A stretch of 64,000 nt of DNA from Bacillus massilinigeriensis (lineage in GTDB: Bacteria; Bacillota; Bacilli; Bacillales; Cytobacillaceae), in contig NZ_LT630337.1 of NCBI RefSeq assembly GCF_900117315.1, forward strand, positions 3,944,628 through 4,008,627, read 5' to 3'. The translations under genes and the position numbers were made by a program. The notes below the pieces were generated by a model. It saw only the letters and a program-made list of their open reading frames with translations, made no database searches and was not told where the DNA came from. Of this stretch, positions 1 through 14,795 are shown in pieces. How positions within the stretch are numbered: position 1 is the stretch's first letter; every line of letters starts with the position of its first letter.

Positions 1-152
1 CCGCTTTCATAAGTGGTGTACTTCGCATCAACCGGCTTATATGGACGCAACAGCTTTCCTAAAAACAAAGCCACCACAGGCAACAAAATTCCAAGACATA
101 GAAAAATAAAAACTATCAGATAATTATTCTGATATAGATTTAACCACTCCAT
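1..152 (-). CDS. nuoA: NADH-quinone oxidoreductase subunit A, N-terminal part (runs off window)
   Basis: The first 50 codons of a small membrane subunit of respiratory complex I are visible. The peptide has one long hydrophobic segment (about residues 10-33), then LLRPYKP and a conserved KYTTYESG stretch, which is diagnostic of NuoA. The start at 152 is preferred over an in-frame ATG at 158 because the GGAGG is 8 bases from 152 and only 2 from 158. A sigma-A promoter lies directly upstream. The position beside the atp operon suggests the whole nuo operon continues to the left. The assignment is from motif recognition; the C-terminal half is outside the window. Confidence 0.88.
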   Translation of the reverse strand, partial: MEWLNLYQNNYLIVFIFLCLGILLPVVALFLGKLLRPYKPVDAKYTTYES

Positions 153-207
153 GTCCATCCCCTCCAATGCCTAAAAATTCTATATTATTAAAATTGTAAC
201 CGAATTC

Positions 208-236
208 ATTATAGCACCAACCCCAAACCATGTCGA
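208..236 (-). promoter_or_regulatory. Sigma-A promoter of nuoA
   Basis: Read on the minus strand, TCGACA (236-231) and TATAAT (213-208) are separated by exactly 17 bases. The -10 lies about 55 bases from the nuoA start. The match is five of six plus six of six. Confidence 0.65.
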
Positions 237-453
237 CAAACCAAATATTATTTATGGAAAAACTTCCGCCAGTGAATTAAGGGTTTATGCAGAGTTTGAG
301 AGCTCGCTTTTGAGTATGCGGAATAAACTCTTAATTTGGTATCTGCCGTGGTAGCGGAGGTGATGGTACGTCGGCACCGGCGGGAGCTCTTCCGTCGCGT
401 TATCCCCTTATCCACAGGGACCCCTACTTCTAATCTATGAACTACTCTCCTTC
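237..453. other. Spacer with imperfect inverted repeat and GC-rich island
   Basis: No gene is seen between the 3' end of the NERD gene and the nuoA promoter. An imperfect inverted repeat has arms TTAAGGGTTTATGC (277-290) and GCGGAATAAACTCTTAA (318-334). From about 335 to 425 the sequence becomes much richer in GC than its surroundings and includes one perfect DnaA-box sequence TTATCCACA (408-416). No T-tract follows the repeat on either strand, so it is not an obvious intrinsic terminator. Confidence 0.5.
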
Positions 454-1419
454 TTAATCATTATTATTGAAATAAACCCTACCTTTCCCAGAACCTGTAA
501 AAGACAAATCCATAGAAACTAATAATCTTGTCGCAGTATCAGGCGATTTTAAATGGAGGTATTCGCGCATTTGTTGGTTCGTCATTGTGTGATCGAAAAG
601 CAAAAAATAATCGTTAACTGCTTGAATATGTGCATCCTTACTTTTGGTTTGACATTTTGGACAGGACCAATTGCCTTTTACTCGAATCATGGGAGTGTGG
701 AGACACGAAGGGCATTGTACACCAGTCAGGATTTCTGACTCCTGAATATTAAATGGACAAGGTGGATGGTTTTTTAGCGGAGTATGACTTTTTAATAGAA
801 GCTTCTTGAGTTTATTTAGTTCCCTAGTAGTTAATTTTTGTTCCTGATAATGTTGATTTAGCTCCTCAACTTTCTCTTGAAATGTATGAAGGTGGCAGAT
901 TTTTTGGTAATACTTTGACATTCTTTTTGAAGAGTTAATGATTGTGGATGGAAAACTAATGACGATAAGATAATCAATGGGGATAACGGGGAACTTATGG
1001 CTTTTTAACCATTTTATTAAAAGTTGCTGTTTCCTTTGAGCTTGCGAAATTGGATCAGGGAAGCCTTCCTCCTTCTCATCATTTGTTCGTATTAGCTGTT
1101 TAAAAATCGGTTCAAAATAGATAGAGCCAGCAATGTTTTTTATCTCAATAATTAGGATAAATTTTAATGTAAGAATCAGCGTGTCAATTTGAAAGAACAA
1201 ATCGTCTTTCTTGAGGCGAAGGTCGTGGAATATGTGGTAGTTTTCTTGAGAAAGAAAGTTTATATAGTAATCTATCGCTTGTTCCCCTTTGTAACCTGCA
1301 TTCATTTTGGCTAAATCCTCTTGTATCATGCTTCTTTTTGGATTTTCTACGTGTATTCTTCTTAATAATGCCTCATCCACCCTAAGTCTAAGCGGAATCG
1401 ACCGTTCTTTTACAATCAA
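454..1419 (-). CDS. NERD (nuclease-related) domain protein with C-terminal zinc ribbon
   Basis: A 321-residue cytosolic protein. Residues about 42-160 fit the NERD domain: GYKGEQ, then LRLKKDDLFFQIDTLIL and IIEIKNIAGSIYF, the Glu-x-Lys core of restriction-endonuclease-like folds. The C-terminal part carries two CxxC pairs (CPSC near 237, CPKC near 254), consistent with a zinc ribbon. The start is a TTG with AAGGAGG 9-10 bases upstream; there is no nearby in-frame ATG. NERD proteins are thought to act on nucleic acid, but no substrate is known here. It appears to be a single-gene unit between nuo and a divergent secreted protein. The domain assignment is fairly secure; the function is unknown. 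Confidence 0.8.
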   Translation of the reverse strand: MIVKERSIPLRLRVDEALLRRIHVENPKRSMIQEDLAKMNAGYKGEQAIDYYINFLSQENYHIFHDLRLKKDDLFFQIDTLILTLKFILIIEIKNIAGSIYFEPIFKQLIRTNDEKEEGFPDPISQAQRKQQLLIKWLKSHKFPVIPIDYLIVISFPSTIINSSKRMSKYYQKICHLHTFQEKVEELNQHYQEQKLTTRELNKLKKLLLKSHTPLKNHPPCPFNIQESEILTGVQCPSCLHTPMIRVKGNWSCPKCQTKSKDAHIQAVNDYFLLFDHTMTNQQMREYLHLKSPDTATRLLVSMDLSFTGSGKGRVYFNNND

Positions 1420-1501
1420 ATTGATCTACCTCCTTAAATTAATTACTATTTGTTCGTTAAAATGGGGGGGAATTCCTGCTTGGCGGGACTAAAATTTTGG
1501 A

Positions 1502-1610
1502 TATCCGCGATTTTTTGATTTTATCCTCGAATTTCTTTAATATTTCCGCGATTTTTTCAATATATCCGCGATAAATTGAATATATCCGCGATTTTGCCAT
1601 TTTATCCGCG
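1502..1610 (+). repeat. Phased TATCCGCG array, copy 1 (six cores)
   Basis: Cores start at 1502, 1522 (TATCCTCG), 1543 (TTTCCGCG), 1563, 1583 and 1603, so the spacing is 20 or 21 bases throughout. Bases between cores are AT-rich and partly conserved with the copies at 4280, 59588 and 61592. The array sits between the divergently transcribed NERD and RCC1 genes. An isolated further core occurs at 1892-1899. Confidence 0.85.
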
Positions 1611-1633
1611 ATGGGCAGTTTTTAAGTAAAAAT

Positions 1634-1850
1634 CACGGTACCCTGAATCAGCTATTATCAAACAATACTCATAATTCCCTGATTGAGCAATTTTTAGGAA
1701 AAATTCATGATCATTCAATTTACTATTTTCAAGCAAATTCATGATTCCTTGAGTATGCGTTTTTCAAGCAATATTCATAATTCCTTGATTGACCTATTTT
1801 TAGCAATACTCATAATTCCTCGAATCAGCTATTTCTGAAATTTATAATCT
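1634..1850 (+). repeat. 35-bp tandem repeat array (about six degenerate units)
   Basis: A CATRATTCC-like word recurs at 1634 (CACGGTACC), 1670, 1706 (CATGATCAT), 1740, 1776 and 1811, a period of 34-36 bases. Intervening sequence is also related (CAATACT or CAAATT before it, TTGATTGA after it). It starts directly after the phased TATCCGCG array. From 1851 to about 2050 I see no gene. Confidence 0.75.
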
Positions 1851-2051
1851 ACTATTTTCATAAATCGACATTTTTAAGAAAGGATCCATTATATCCGCGA
1901 ATTAAATCTTCCAATAAGACCATAAATGCATGCATCTTCACTTTTCAAACAAGATCAACACCAGCTTTTTAATAAGAAACCTTCTTTGTTACAGATACTC
2001 CATCATTTTTACTACAAACCTATGAATAACCTCTTCCAACCCTGAATTGTG

Positions 2052-2084
2052 TTGACTAAATTATCTGAAAATTGGTATTATAAT
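2052..2084 (+). promoter_or_regulatory. Candidate sigma-A promoter of the RCC1 gene
   Basis: TTGACT (2052-2057) is followed by TATTAT (2076-2081, spacer 18) overlapping TATAAT (2079-2084, spacer 21). The first pairing has acceptable spacing, so the exact -10 is uncertain. Confidence 0.5.
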
Positions 2085-2093
2085 GGTGAAAAA

Positions 2094-2142
2094 GACCCAC
2101 TTTAGAAACGCAGACGCGCAGGAAAAAGAGGGTCATTTTTTT
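2094..2142 (+). promoter_or_regulatory. Terminator-like stem in the RCC1 gene leader
   Basis: GACCC (2094-2098) can pair with GGGTC (2130-2134), which is followed by ATTTTTTT. The 31-base loop contains ACGCAGACGCGC. This is the layout of a leader attenuator just before the ribosome binding site, but the stem is short and I recognise no known riboswitch class in it. Confidence 0.3.
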
Positions 2143-2174
2143 GTGAAAAAAGCAGTTAATAAGGAGGGCTAGTT

Positions 2175-4088
2175 ATGAAGCGAAGGATGAGTTTTATTAC
2201 CGTTTTGGTTGCTGCCTTGTTTCTCATTCAAACGGTACTTCCTTCGGCCAATATTCAAGCGGAAGATAACACCATCTATTGGTCTGAGGAAGAAGAAGCG
2301 TTGTATCAACCATTACACCCGTTCGTTTTGCTGTGGTCTGGTGATGTATTAGAAAGTGGGGGCTATGACATCGACAGCATGTCCATCACAAGTGATAGAA
2401 ACAAAGCAGATTTTGTCATTAATCAATATGGTGACATCGGGTCAAATTTTATTGCTGAATTGCCTAATGGTGATTTAAGTGATCCTTTATATTTAGATGA
2501 TTATCCAAACGGATTTGGAACGTCAAAAAGTTTAGACGTGAAAGAGGGCTCCATTTATTTAATTGAATTAGATAATGGAGATTATGCAAAAGTCCGTATT
2601 GATAACTATACATCTACTAAGGCGCAATTTACATTTGTCGTACAAACTGACCCTCCTGAAGATGATGAATATGACGATGAAGACGACATGGATGATGATG
2701 GAGTCTTGGAGGTTATCGATCTAGTAACAAGTAATACGTATGTGACTCTCGACATTGGAAAAACACAATCTGTGAAAGTTACAGCTAAATACTCTGACTA
2801 CACCGAAAAAGATGTGGCTAAATACGCTGAATGGAAATCTGCTAATACAAAGATTGCTACTGTCTCAAATGGTGTAATTAAAGCAGTTTCTTCTGGACAA
2901 ACGACGATTTATGCAGAATATGAGGGACTTACTCTTGAATTTTACGTAATGGTAAACGAAAAGGTTACCAAGCCTATAAAAGGAATTACAGGTACAGCCA
3001 TTTCAGCTGGAGCTTATCATACTCTTGTTTTAAAAAGGGATGGAACTGTTTGGAGCTTCGGTCAAAATCAAACAGGACAATTAGGTAACAATAAGACCTC
3101 TGATTCTTATAAGCCTGTCAAGGTAACTGGTTTGACAGGGGTAAAAGACATCGCAGCCGGTGATAGCTTCTCCTTAGCCTTAAAGAAGGATGGAACCGTT
3201 TGGATGTTTGGAAATCCATATTTACCTATTTATAATGGAGTAAAACCAAAACCTTACAAGATAAGCAGTTTAAAGGATATCAAGGATATAGCTGCTGGAG
3301 ATCAAAATATGGTCGCTTTGAAAAAGGATGGAACTGTGTATGTTTGGGGAAACAACTTTTCAGGTCAGATTGGAATCGGAAAAACTAGCGGTTGGTTAGA
3401 AAAACCGCAAAGGGTAACTGGTTTGACAAAGGTAGTATCTATTGCAGCTGGCCGCTATCATACTTTAGCTACTAGAAGTGATGGTTCGGTTTGGGCATTC
3501 GGAGCGAACACCCATGGGGAAATCGGAAATGGGAAAACAGGTAGTACCCTTTATAAAGTACCATATAAAGTTCCTTCCCTCTCAAAGGTAAAAATGGTAT
3601 CGGCTGGGACATATAATAGCTTAGCGGTACAAAGCAATGGCCATGTTTATGCTTGGGGGGCAAATGACAAGGGTTCATTGGGAATCGGCTCAGAAGGTCT
3701 TTTTACAAGCAAACCTACGAGAGTTGTTGATACGAGCGGTAAGTACTACCTTCAACAAATTAAACAGGTCGACGGTGGTTCAGAACACTCAGTCGCTGTT
3801 GCAAATAACGGAACGATTTATACTTGGGGAGAAAATGTATATGGGAAACTCGGAAATGGAAAGGAAGCATCCTCTTATGATATGTCATTTAAGGGGGGTA
3901 ATTCAAATATTCCTGTTAAACTCTCTCTTAAGAATGTTGTTCAAGCTGAGGCAGGTGCAGAGCATACTGTTGCTTTAACAAGTGATGGTTCGGTATATGC
4001 ATGGGGATCTAATGAATATGGGCAGCTTGGTTTGAGCATTAATACTGAAAAAAGCATAAAGCCTAGGAAAATTATGAGTGCTAAATAA
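2175..4088 (+). CDS. Secreted RCC1-repeat protein with a Big2 domain
   Basis: A 637-residue exported protein. A classical signal peptide (KRR, hydrophobic core, cleavage likely after IQA near residue 29) is followed by a unique N-terminal region, a very acidic linker (about 160-176, mostly D and E), a Big2-type immunoglobulin-like domain (about 180-262), and at least six RCC1 (beta-propeller) repeats to the C-terminus. The repeat pattern is ISAGAYHTLVLKRDGTVWSFG followed by GQLG. RCC1 propellers are usually binding modules; the ligand cannot be told. There is no LPXTG motif or C-terminal membrane anchor. AAGGAGG is 7 bases before the ATG. It is monocistronic between its own promoter and terminator. 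Domain calls are confident, the role is unknown. Confidence 0.85.
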   Translation: MKRRMSFITVLVAALFLIQTVLPSANIQAEDNTIYWSEEEEALYQPLHPFVLLWSGDVLESGGYDIDSMSITSDRNKADFVINQYGDIGSNFIAELPNGDLSDPLYLDDYPNGFGTSKSLDVKEGSIYLIELDNGDYAKVRIDNYTSTKAQFTFVVQTDPPEDDEYDDEDDMDDDGVLEVIDLVTSNTYVTLDIGKTQSVKVTAKYSDYTEKDVAKYAEWKSANTKIATVSNGVIKAVSSGQTTIYAEYEGLTLEFYVMVNEKVTKPIKGITGTAISAGAYHTLVLKRDGTVWSFGQNQTGQLGNNKTSDSYKPVKVTGLTGVKDIAAGDSFSLALKKDGTVWMFGNPYLPIYNGVKPKPYKISSLKDIKDIAAGDQNMVALKKDGTVYVWGNNFSGQIGIGKTSGWLEKPQRVTGLTKVVSIAAGRYHTLATRSDGSVWAFGANTHGEIGNGKTGSTLYKVPYKVPSLSKVKMVSAGTYNSLAVQSNGHVYAWGANDKGSLGIGSEGLFTSKPTRVVDTSGKYYLQQIKQVDGGSEHSVAVANNGTIYTWGENVYGKLGNGKEASSYDMSFKGGNSNIPVKLSLKNVVQAEAGAEHTVALTSDGSVYAWGSNEYGQLGLSINTEKSIKPRKIMSAK

Positions 4089-4102
4089 ATAGTTTGGAGA
4101 CA

Positions 4103-4138
4103 GGGCTAGAGATTTTTGAGATCTCTGGCCCTTTTTTC
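4103..4138 (+). terminator. Intrinsic terminator of the RCC1 gene
   Basis: GGGCTAGAGAT (4103-4113) pairs with ATCTCTGGCCC (4121-4131) with a single G-U, followed by six T. Confidence 0.9.
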
Positions 4139-4279
4139 TATGTAAATAATTAATTATTGTAGTTGAATGGACCTATTGTCCTATGTTTTTGGCCTTTGGC
4201 GGGATTTCTGCCTCGGATTTGGGAGTTCCAGGGAGGATTTTGGTTACTTTCTACACTTTGCGGGTTATTGAAATGTGGA

Positions 4280-4390
4280 TTTACGCGATAATTTGATTTT
4301 ATCCGCGATTTTTTCAATATTTACGCGATTTTTGCGATATATCCGCGATTATTCTATTTTATCCGCGGAAAATGCCATTTTATCCGCGAT
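4280..4390 (+). repeat. Phased TATCCGCG array, copy 2 (six cores)
   Basis: Cores start at 4280 (TTTACGCG), 4300, 4320 (TTTACGCG), 4340, 4360 and 4381: steps of 20, 20, 20, 20 and 21. The last unit, GCCATTTTATCCGCGATGGG, is nearly identical to that of copy 1. The array lies between the convergent ends of the RCC1 gene and the atp operon. From 4139 to 4279 I see no gene. Confidence 0.85.
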
Positions 4391-4401
4391 GGGGCTTTTC
4401 A

Positions 4402-4550
4402 CAGGGAAGTAAAGTGAAATCCCATTTTCCCAAGATTAATCTTTACACAGGGTAGTAGAGTAGAATCCCATTTTTCCCACCATTGAGCCTTTCCAGGGTG
4501 TAAGCTGAAATCCCATTTTATCTGCGATCGGGCTTTTCCCCAGGTAGGAA
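4402..4550 (+). repeat. 46-bp tandem repeat (four degenerate units)
   Basis: CAGG recurs at 4402, 4448, 4494 and 4541, and AATCCCATTTT at 4418, 4464 and 4509, so the period is 45-47 bases. It starts directly after phased array copy 2, and its third unit contains a decayed core TATCTGCG (4519). Confidence 0.8.
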
Positions 4551-4593
4551 ATCAAGAATTACAAAAGGAGATCCCATCTTAAACATCCACAAC

Positions 4594-4638
4594 AAAAAAA
4601 CACCTCCCAACCTGATTCATAATCAAGCCAGAAGGTGT
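4594..4638 (-). terminator. Terminator of the atp operon
   Basis: On the minus strand ACACCT...AGGTGT closes a long stem (4638-4600) whose inner part pairs CTGGCTTGAT with ATCAGGTTGG, followed by seven T. It begins 14 bases after the atpC stop. Confidence 0.92.
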
Positions 4639-4651
4639 ATTTCGTGTTAAT

Positions 4652-5059
<408 letters not shown>

Positions 5060-5078
5060 TTACCCTCCTGTCCCGAAA

Positions 5079-6569
<1,491 letters not shown>

Positions 6570-6599
6570 TCATGTTATTTGCGATTTACATTCATCCAT

Positions 6600-7472
<873 letters not shown>

Positions 7473-7620
7473 TCACCACCCTTACCAAAGAATCGTCCAG
7501 TTCAAGGTCAAGCCCCTTTTCATTTCAAATACTTCCCAAGGAAAAAGACGAGCTTTCCCTTGAGAAGAGTTAGATAGGGGCTGAACGAGACCCCATTATA
7601 CTTTTTATGTCTAGATCTGA

Positions 7621-10247
<2,627 letters not shown>

Positions 10248-10329
10248 TCACTTAGGAAAACAACAAGTATTCTAAACCCTTGTATTCTGCAAAAACATTA
10301 TTATTATCTTGAAATAATAGACATAAAGG

Positions 10330-10363
10330 AATGGCGAAGTATTGATACAAAACCTCCGCCATT
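10330..10363 (-). promoter_or_regulatory. Stem-loop between atpE and atpF
   Basis: Arms AATGGCGAAG (10330-10339) and CTCCGCCATT (10354-10363) pair with one mismatch around a 14-base loop, 20 bases after the atpE stop on the minus strand. No T-tract follows, so it looks more like an mRNA processing or stability element than a terminator. The c subunit is needed in about ten copies per enzyme, so a partial transcript barrier here would make sense; that is inference. Confidence 0.5.
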
Positions 10364-10382
10364 TGAACTTTTTATTGATAAA

Positions 10383-10610
<228 letters not shown>

Positions 10611-10664
10611 TCAAATTGTATAAATGAATGTATTTTTTTGTTCAATGGTTGAACAGATATATTA

Positions 10665-11776
<1,112 letters not shown>

Positions 11777-11779
11777 GGT

Positions 11780-12001
11780 TTAAACTCCTGAAAAAAAATG
11801 TCGAATTAAACGAAGCATTGCGTAAATCCCAGTTGCTAATCCTAACAGCAAGCCTATAATGAGGAAAAGGGGTTCAGTTCCTACCAATCCATCAAGCCAT
11901 CTTCCCGCGAATATGCCGATAAGAACAGATCCAACTAATTGAGATAAAATCGCAGACATTAATGCCATCGCTTGGAATGGGTGGCGGTTTTTATTATTCA
12001 T
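11780..12001 (-). CDS. atpZ: AtpZ/AtpI-family small membrane protein
   Basis: A 73-residue two-helix membrane protein, first gene of the atp operon. Helix 1 contains SQLVGSVLIGIFAGRWLDGLVG and helix 2 PLFLIIGLLLGLATGIYAMLRLI, the pattern of the AtpZ family, implicated in ion supply to the ATP synthase in alkaliphiles. The ATG at 12001 is used; a TTG one codon upstream is possible. Confidence 0.85.
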   Translation of the reverse strand: MNNKNRHPFQAMALMSAILSQLVGSVLIGIFAGRWLDGLVGTEPLFLIIGLLLGLATGIYAMLRLIRHFFSGV

Positions 12002-12107
12002 CAAAGCTCATCCTCTCTAATGGAGAATGGGATGTGTAATTCCCAAAAAAAGCTGGAAAAATCAAGCATTATCATGATTGAAAACCCTATCACCGATATC
12101 CTTTGTA

Positions 12108-12136
12108 AGCATACAATAGGTGGTTGTCAATGTCAA
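12108..12136 (-). promoter_or_regulatory. Sigma-A promoter of the atp operon
   Basis: TTGACA (12136-12131) and TATGCT (12113-12108) on the minus strand, spacer 17. A second TTGACA (12130-12125) abuts the first. The predicted leader before atpZ is about 100 bases. Confidence 0.7.
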
Positions 12137-12150
12137 TGCGTTTAACCCCA

Positions 12151-12180
12151 AAAAGTTTACAGACTAGTTTGTAAACTTTT
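12151..12180. promoter_or_regulatory. Perfect 11-bp inverted repeat upstream of the atp promoter
   Basis: AAAAGTTTACA (12151-12161) and TGTAAACTTTT (12170-12180) flank an 8-base centre. The repeat ends 15 bases upstream of the -35. It could bind a dimeric regulator or stop stray upstream transcription (a short T-run follows on the minus strand). From 12181 to 12501 the sequence is very AT-rich and I see no gene. Confidence 0.55.
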
Positions 12181-12501
12181 TAAATTCACAAAAAGTTCAA
12201 AATTGTCACCATTTGTCTATTGAAAAGACGTTTACCTTAATATTTTCCTAATGTTACAATTTATTCCTTTTTCGCCTCACCAACCTTATTTTCATATTAT
12301 CGTCTTTTTCGTCATTTTTCGCAAATATTTTGTGAGTAAAAATTTTTGTCAAGTACAAATTATCCCAACTTTTTTTACCGTTTTATGTCGTATGCGTTTT
12401 CTTTTAAATAAAATAGACAAAATTTCAATCTGAATTTTACATTCAGAGGCTTCCACTTAAAGTTCGACATGAACGAACCGAGTGATCTAATCTTGTTTTA
12501 T

Positions 12502-12526
12502 AAAAAAAAGACCCAAATTTGGGTCT
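12502..12526 (-). terminator. Terminator of wecB
   Basis: AGACCC-AAATTT-GGGTCT stem (12526-12509) followed by eight T on the minus strand, 5 bases after the wecB stop. Confidence 0.92.
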
Positions 12527-12530
12527 CATT

Positions 12531-13673
12531 TTACCGATATTCTTCTGGTCTCTGGTCTGTTTGTTTGAAATAGTAGCGAATGGCCTGACAGATTCTTTTC
12601 GAAGCATTTCCGTCTCCATATGGATTCGCTGCTTTGCTCATTGCTTCATATGCGGCTTTATCCGTTAAAAGCTCCATAGCAGATTGGTAGATGACCTCTT
12701 CATCTGTACCAACAAGCTTAAGTGTCCCCGCTTCAATTCCTTCTGGTCTTTCCGTAGTGTCTCGAAGCACCAGAACCGGAACACCTAGTGATGGTGCCTC
12801 CTCCTGAACGCCACCTGAATCAGTGAGGATTAAATGCGCTCTCGATGCAAAATTATGAAAGTCGATGACATCGAGTGGCTCTATTAAATGAATTCGCGGA
12901 TCATCCTTTAGTATTTCGGATGCAATCTCCCGGACAACGGGATTTAAATGTACAGGATATACAACTTGTATATCTTTATTTTCTTCGACCATGCGCTTCA
13001 CCGCTCGAAAGATGTTTCGCATCGGTTCGCCAAGGTTTTCACGGCGATGAGCAGTTAATAAAATCAAACGGTCTTGCCCTAATTTTTCAAGCACCTCATG
13101 CTGATACTCATTTCGAACGGTTGTCTTTAAGGCATCGATTGCGGTGTTGCCGGTAATAAATATCTGATTGGCCACCTTATTTTCAGCGATTAAATTATCA
13201 GCTGATTTCGAGGTCGGCGCAAAATGTAAGTCTGATAGGACTCCTGTTAGCTGACGATTCATCTCCTCGGGATATGGAGAGTATTTATTCCATGTTCTTA
13301 GGCCTGCTTCAACATGCCCGACCGGAATCTGATTGTAAAAGCCTGCGAGGCTCGCAATGAAGGTTGTTGTTGTATCTCCATGGACGAGAACGATGTCAGG
13401 CTTTACCTTTTTCATGACCTCATCCAAGCCTTCAAGCCCGCGGGTTGTTATATCCATTAATGTTTGTCGATCCTTCATGATGTTCAAATCATAATCTGGT
13501 GTAATTCCGAAAATATGTAATACCTGATCAAGCATTTGGCGATGCTGAGCTGTAACAGTTACGATGGGTGTGAAATACTCTGGATATTTTTTAAATTCAA
13601 GGACGAGCGGTGCCATCTTTATAGCTTCAGGTCTTGTCCCGAAAATCGTCATTACCTTAATCGGTTGATTCAT
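12531..13673 (-). CDS. wecB: UDP-N-acetylglucosamine 2-epimerase (non-hydrolysing)
   Basis: Converts UDP-GlcNAc to UDP-ManNAc for teichoic acid linkage units or surface polysaccharide. 380 residues, the normal length. MTIFGTRPEAIKMAPLV at the N-terminus, VHGDTTTTFIASLAGFYNQIPVGHVEAGLRT, the TAHRRENLG motif and the C-terminal LTDSGGVQEEAPSLGVPVLVLRD nucleotide-binding stretch are all intact. Also called mnaA in Bacillus. It lies 20 bases downstream of upp and is probably cotranscribed with it; the upp-wecB-atp order is as I recall it from the B. cereus group. Confidence 0.95.
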   Translation of the reverse strand: MNQPIKVMTIFGTRPEAIKMAPLVLEFKKYPEYFTPIVTVTAQHRQMLDQVLHIFGITPDYDLNIMKDRQTLMDITTRGLEGLDEVMKKVKPDIVLVHGDTTTTFIASLAGFYNQIPVGHVEAGLRTWNKYSPYPEEMNRQLTGVLSDLHFAPTSKSADNLIAENKVANQIFITGNTAIDALKTTVRNEYQHEVLEKLGQDRLILLTAHRRENLGEPMRNIFRAVKRMVEENKDIQVVYPVHLNPVVREIASEILKDDPRIHLIEPLDVIDFHNFASRAHLILTDSGGVQEEAPSLGVPVLVLRDTTERPEGIEAGTLKLVGTDEEVIYQSAMELLTDKAAYEAMSKAANPYGDGNASKRICQAIRYYFKQTDQRPEEYR

Positions 13674-13693
13674 CCCAAAATACCTTCTTATTA

Positions 13694-14323
13694 TTATTTT
13701 GTTCCAAATAAACGGTCGCCGGCATCTCCTAAACCAGGAACAATATAACCTTTTTCATTAAGCTTTTCATCAAGAGCAGCGATGTAGATGTCCACATCTG
13801 GATGGGCATTCTGCACAGCCTCTACGCCTTCTGGAGCAGCGATCAGGCACATAAATTTAATATGCTTTGCTCCGCGTTTTTTAAGAGAAGTGATTGCCTC
13901 AATCGCAGAACCACCAGTTGCAAGCATTGGGTCAACAACGATAAAATCTCTTTCCTCCACATCACTAGGAAGCTTAACATAGTATTCAACAGGCTTTAAC
14001 GTTTTTGGGTCACGATAAAGTCCGATGTGGCCAACCTTTGCTGCAGGGATTAACTTCAGCATTCCATCTACCATTCCAATACCAGCACGTAGGATGGGAA
14101 TAAGACCAATCTTTTTCCCTGATAAAACCTTAGACTTTGTCTTGCTTACTGGAGTATCAATTTCGATTTCTTCTAATGGCATATCACGAGTGATTTCAAA
14201 TGCCATAAGTGTTGCCACCTCATCCACTAATTCTCGGAAATCCTTTGTTCCAGTATCCTTTTGACGGATGTATGTAAGCTTATGTTGGATGAGTGGGTGA
14301 TCAAAAACGTATACCTTTGCCAT
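13694..14323 (-). CDS. upp: Uracil phosphoribosyltransferase
   Basis: Salvages uracil to UMP with PRPP. 209 residues. The PRPP-binding loop is [12 protein letters not shown]; the uracil-binding C-terminal region [18 protein letters not shown] is complete. The start at 14323 ([15 protein letters not shown]) has AAGGAGG 8 bases upstream; the frame is open 30 bases further but without support. No PyrR-type leader structure is evident in the short 5' region. Confidence 0.97.
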   Translation of the reverse strand: MAKVYVFDHPLIQHKLTYIRQKDTGTKDFRELVDEVATLMAFEITRDMPLEEIEIDTPVSKTKSKVLSGKKIGLIPILRAGIGMVDGMLKLIPAAKVGHIGLYRDPKTLKPVEYYVKLPSDVEERDFIVVDPMLATGGSAIEAITSLKKRGAKHIKFMCLIAAPEGVEAVQNAHPDVDIYIAALDEKLNEKGYIVPGLGDAGDRLFGTK

Positions 14324-14430
14324 AATAGCTTCCTCCTTTATTTTAATGAACATTATTTATGTAGTTGTTTTACACACTGCGTTTAATTGTACAGAAAAAT
14401 ATTCATCGGGGCAAGATTCACTTTGTCTAC

Positions 14431-14460
14431 ATTATAGCAATAAAGTGAAATGTGTTTCCA
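14431..14460 (-). promoter_or_regulatory. Candidate promoter of upp
   Basis: TATAAT (14436-14431) on the minus strand with a weak -35 TGGAAA (14460-14455) and spacer 18. The -10 is about 108 bases from the upp start. Confidence 0.4.
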
Positions 14461-14499
14461 TTTTCTTTCAAATATTCACTCAATTTTAATATTCTATAT

Positions 14500-14660
14500 T
14501 GGGTGGTGGGGTTGGTTGGTTATTTTGTGTTGGAGAGTGTTGGGTTTTTCTGGTTGTGCCTTGGGTGGTGGGGTTGAGGGTTTTGGTTGAGGGTACTGGG
14601 TTGTGGGTTTTGGGTTTTGGGTTTTGGGTTGAGGGTTTTGGGTTGAGGTGGGGTGCTCTT
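14500..14660 (+). repeat. G-rich low-complexity tract with GGGTTTT heptamers
   Basis: The + strand is almost devoid of C here and built from GGGTTTT, GGGTTGA and GGTGGGG words, including three GGGTTTT in a row (about 14606-14626). Runs of G3-G4 separated by 3-4 bases could form G-quadruplexes. Open frames in it translate to biased low-complexity peptides and are not accepted as genes. Confidence 0.75.
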
Positions 14661-14795
14661 TTGTGGAATATGTTGGGGTTTTCATCCTCTTTGAGCTTAG
14701 GATGACCAAAAAACTTGGTTTTTTAGCCGAAATCGAAATCTAGAGTTTAGTTTTGGCCAGTGATTATTAAAAACTACGGGTCCCGCCAAGGTTTA

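Noticed and set aside
1502-1610. ParB (parS) or Noc binding sites
   Set aside because: parS is TGTTTCACGTGAAACA-like and the Noc site ATTTCCCGGGAAAT-like; the cores here match neither.
3637-3978. A 113-codon frame on the + strand inside the RCC1 gene
   Set aside because: Alternative frame of a gene with full domain support; no ribosome binding site and no recognisable protein.
12181-12501. A short frame upstream of the atp operon on the + strand
   Set aside because: AT-rich, Phe-rich translation without ribosome binding site or family resemblance.
14494-14709. Open frames on both strands through the G-rich tract
   Set aside because: They translate to low-complexity Pro/Gln/Thr/Lys or Gly/Val/Leu/Trp strings caused by the GGGTTTT composition.
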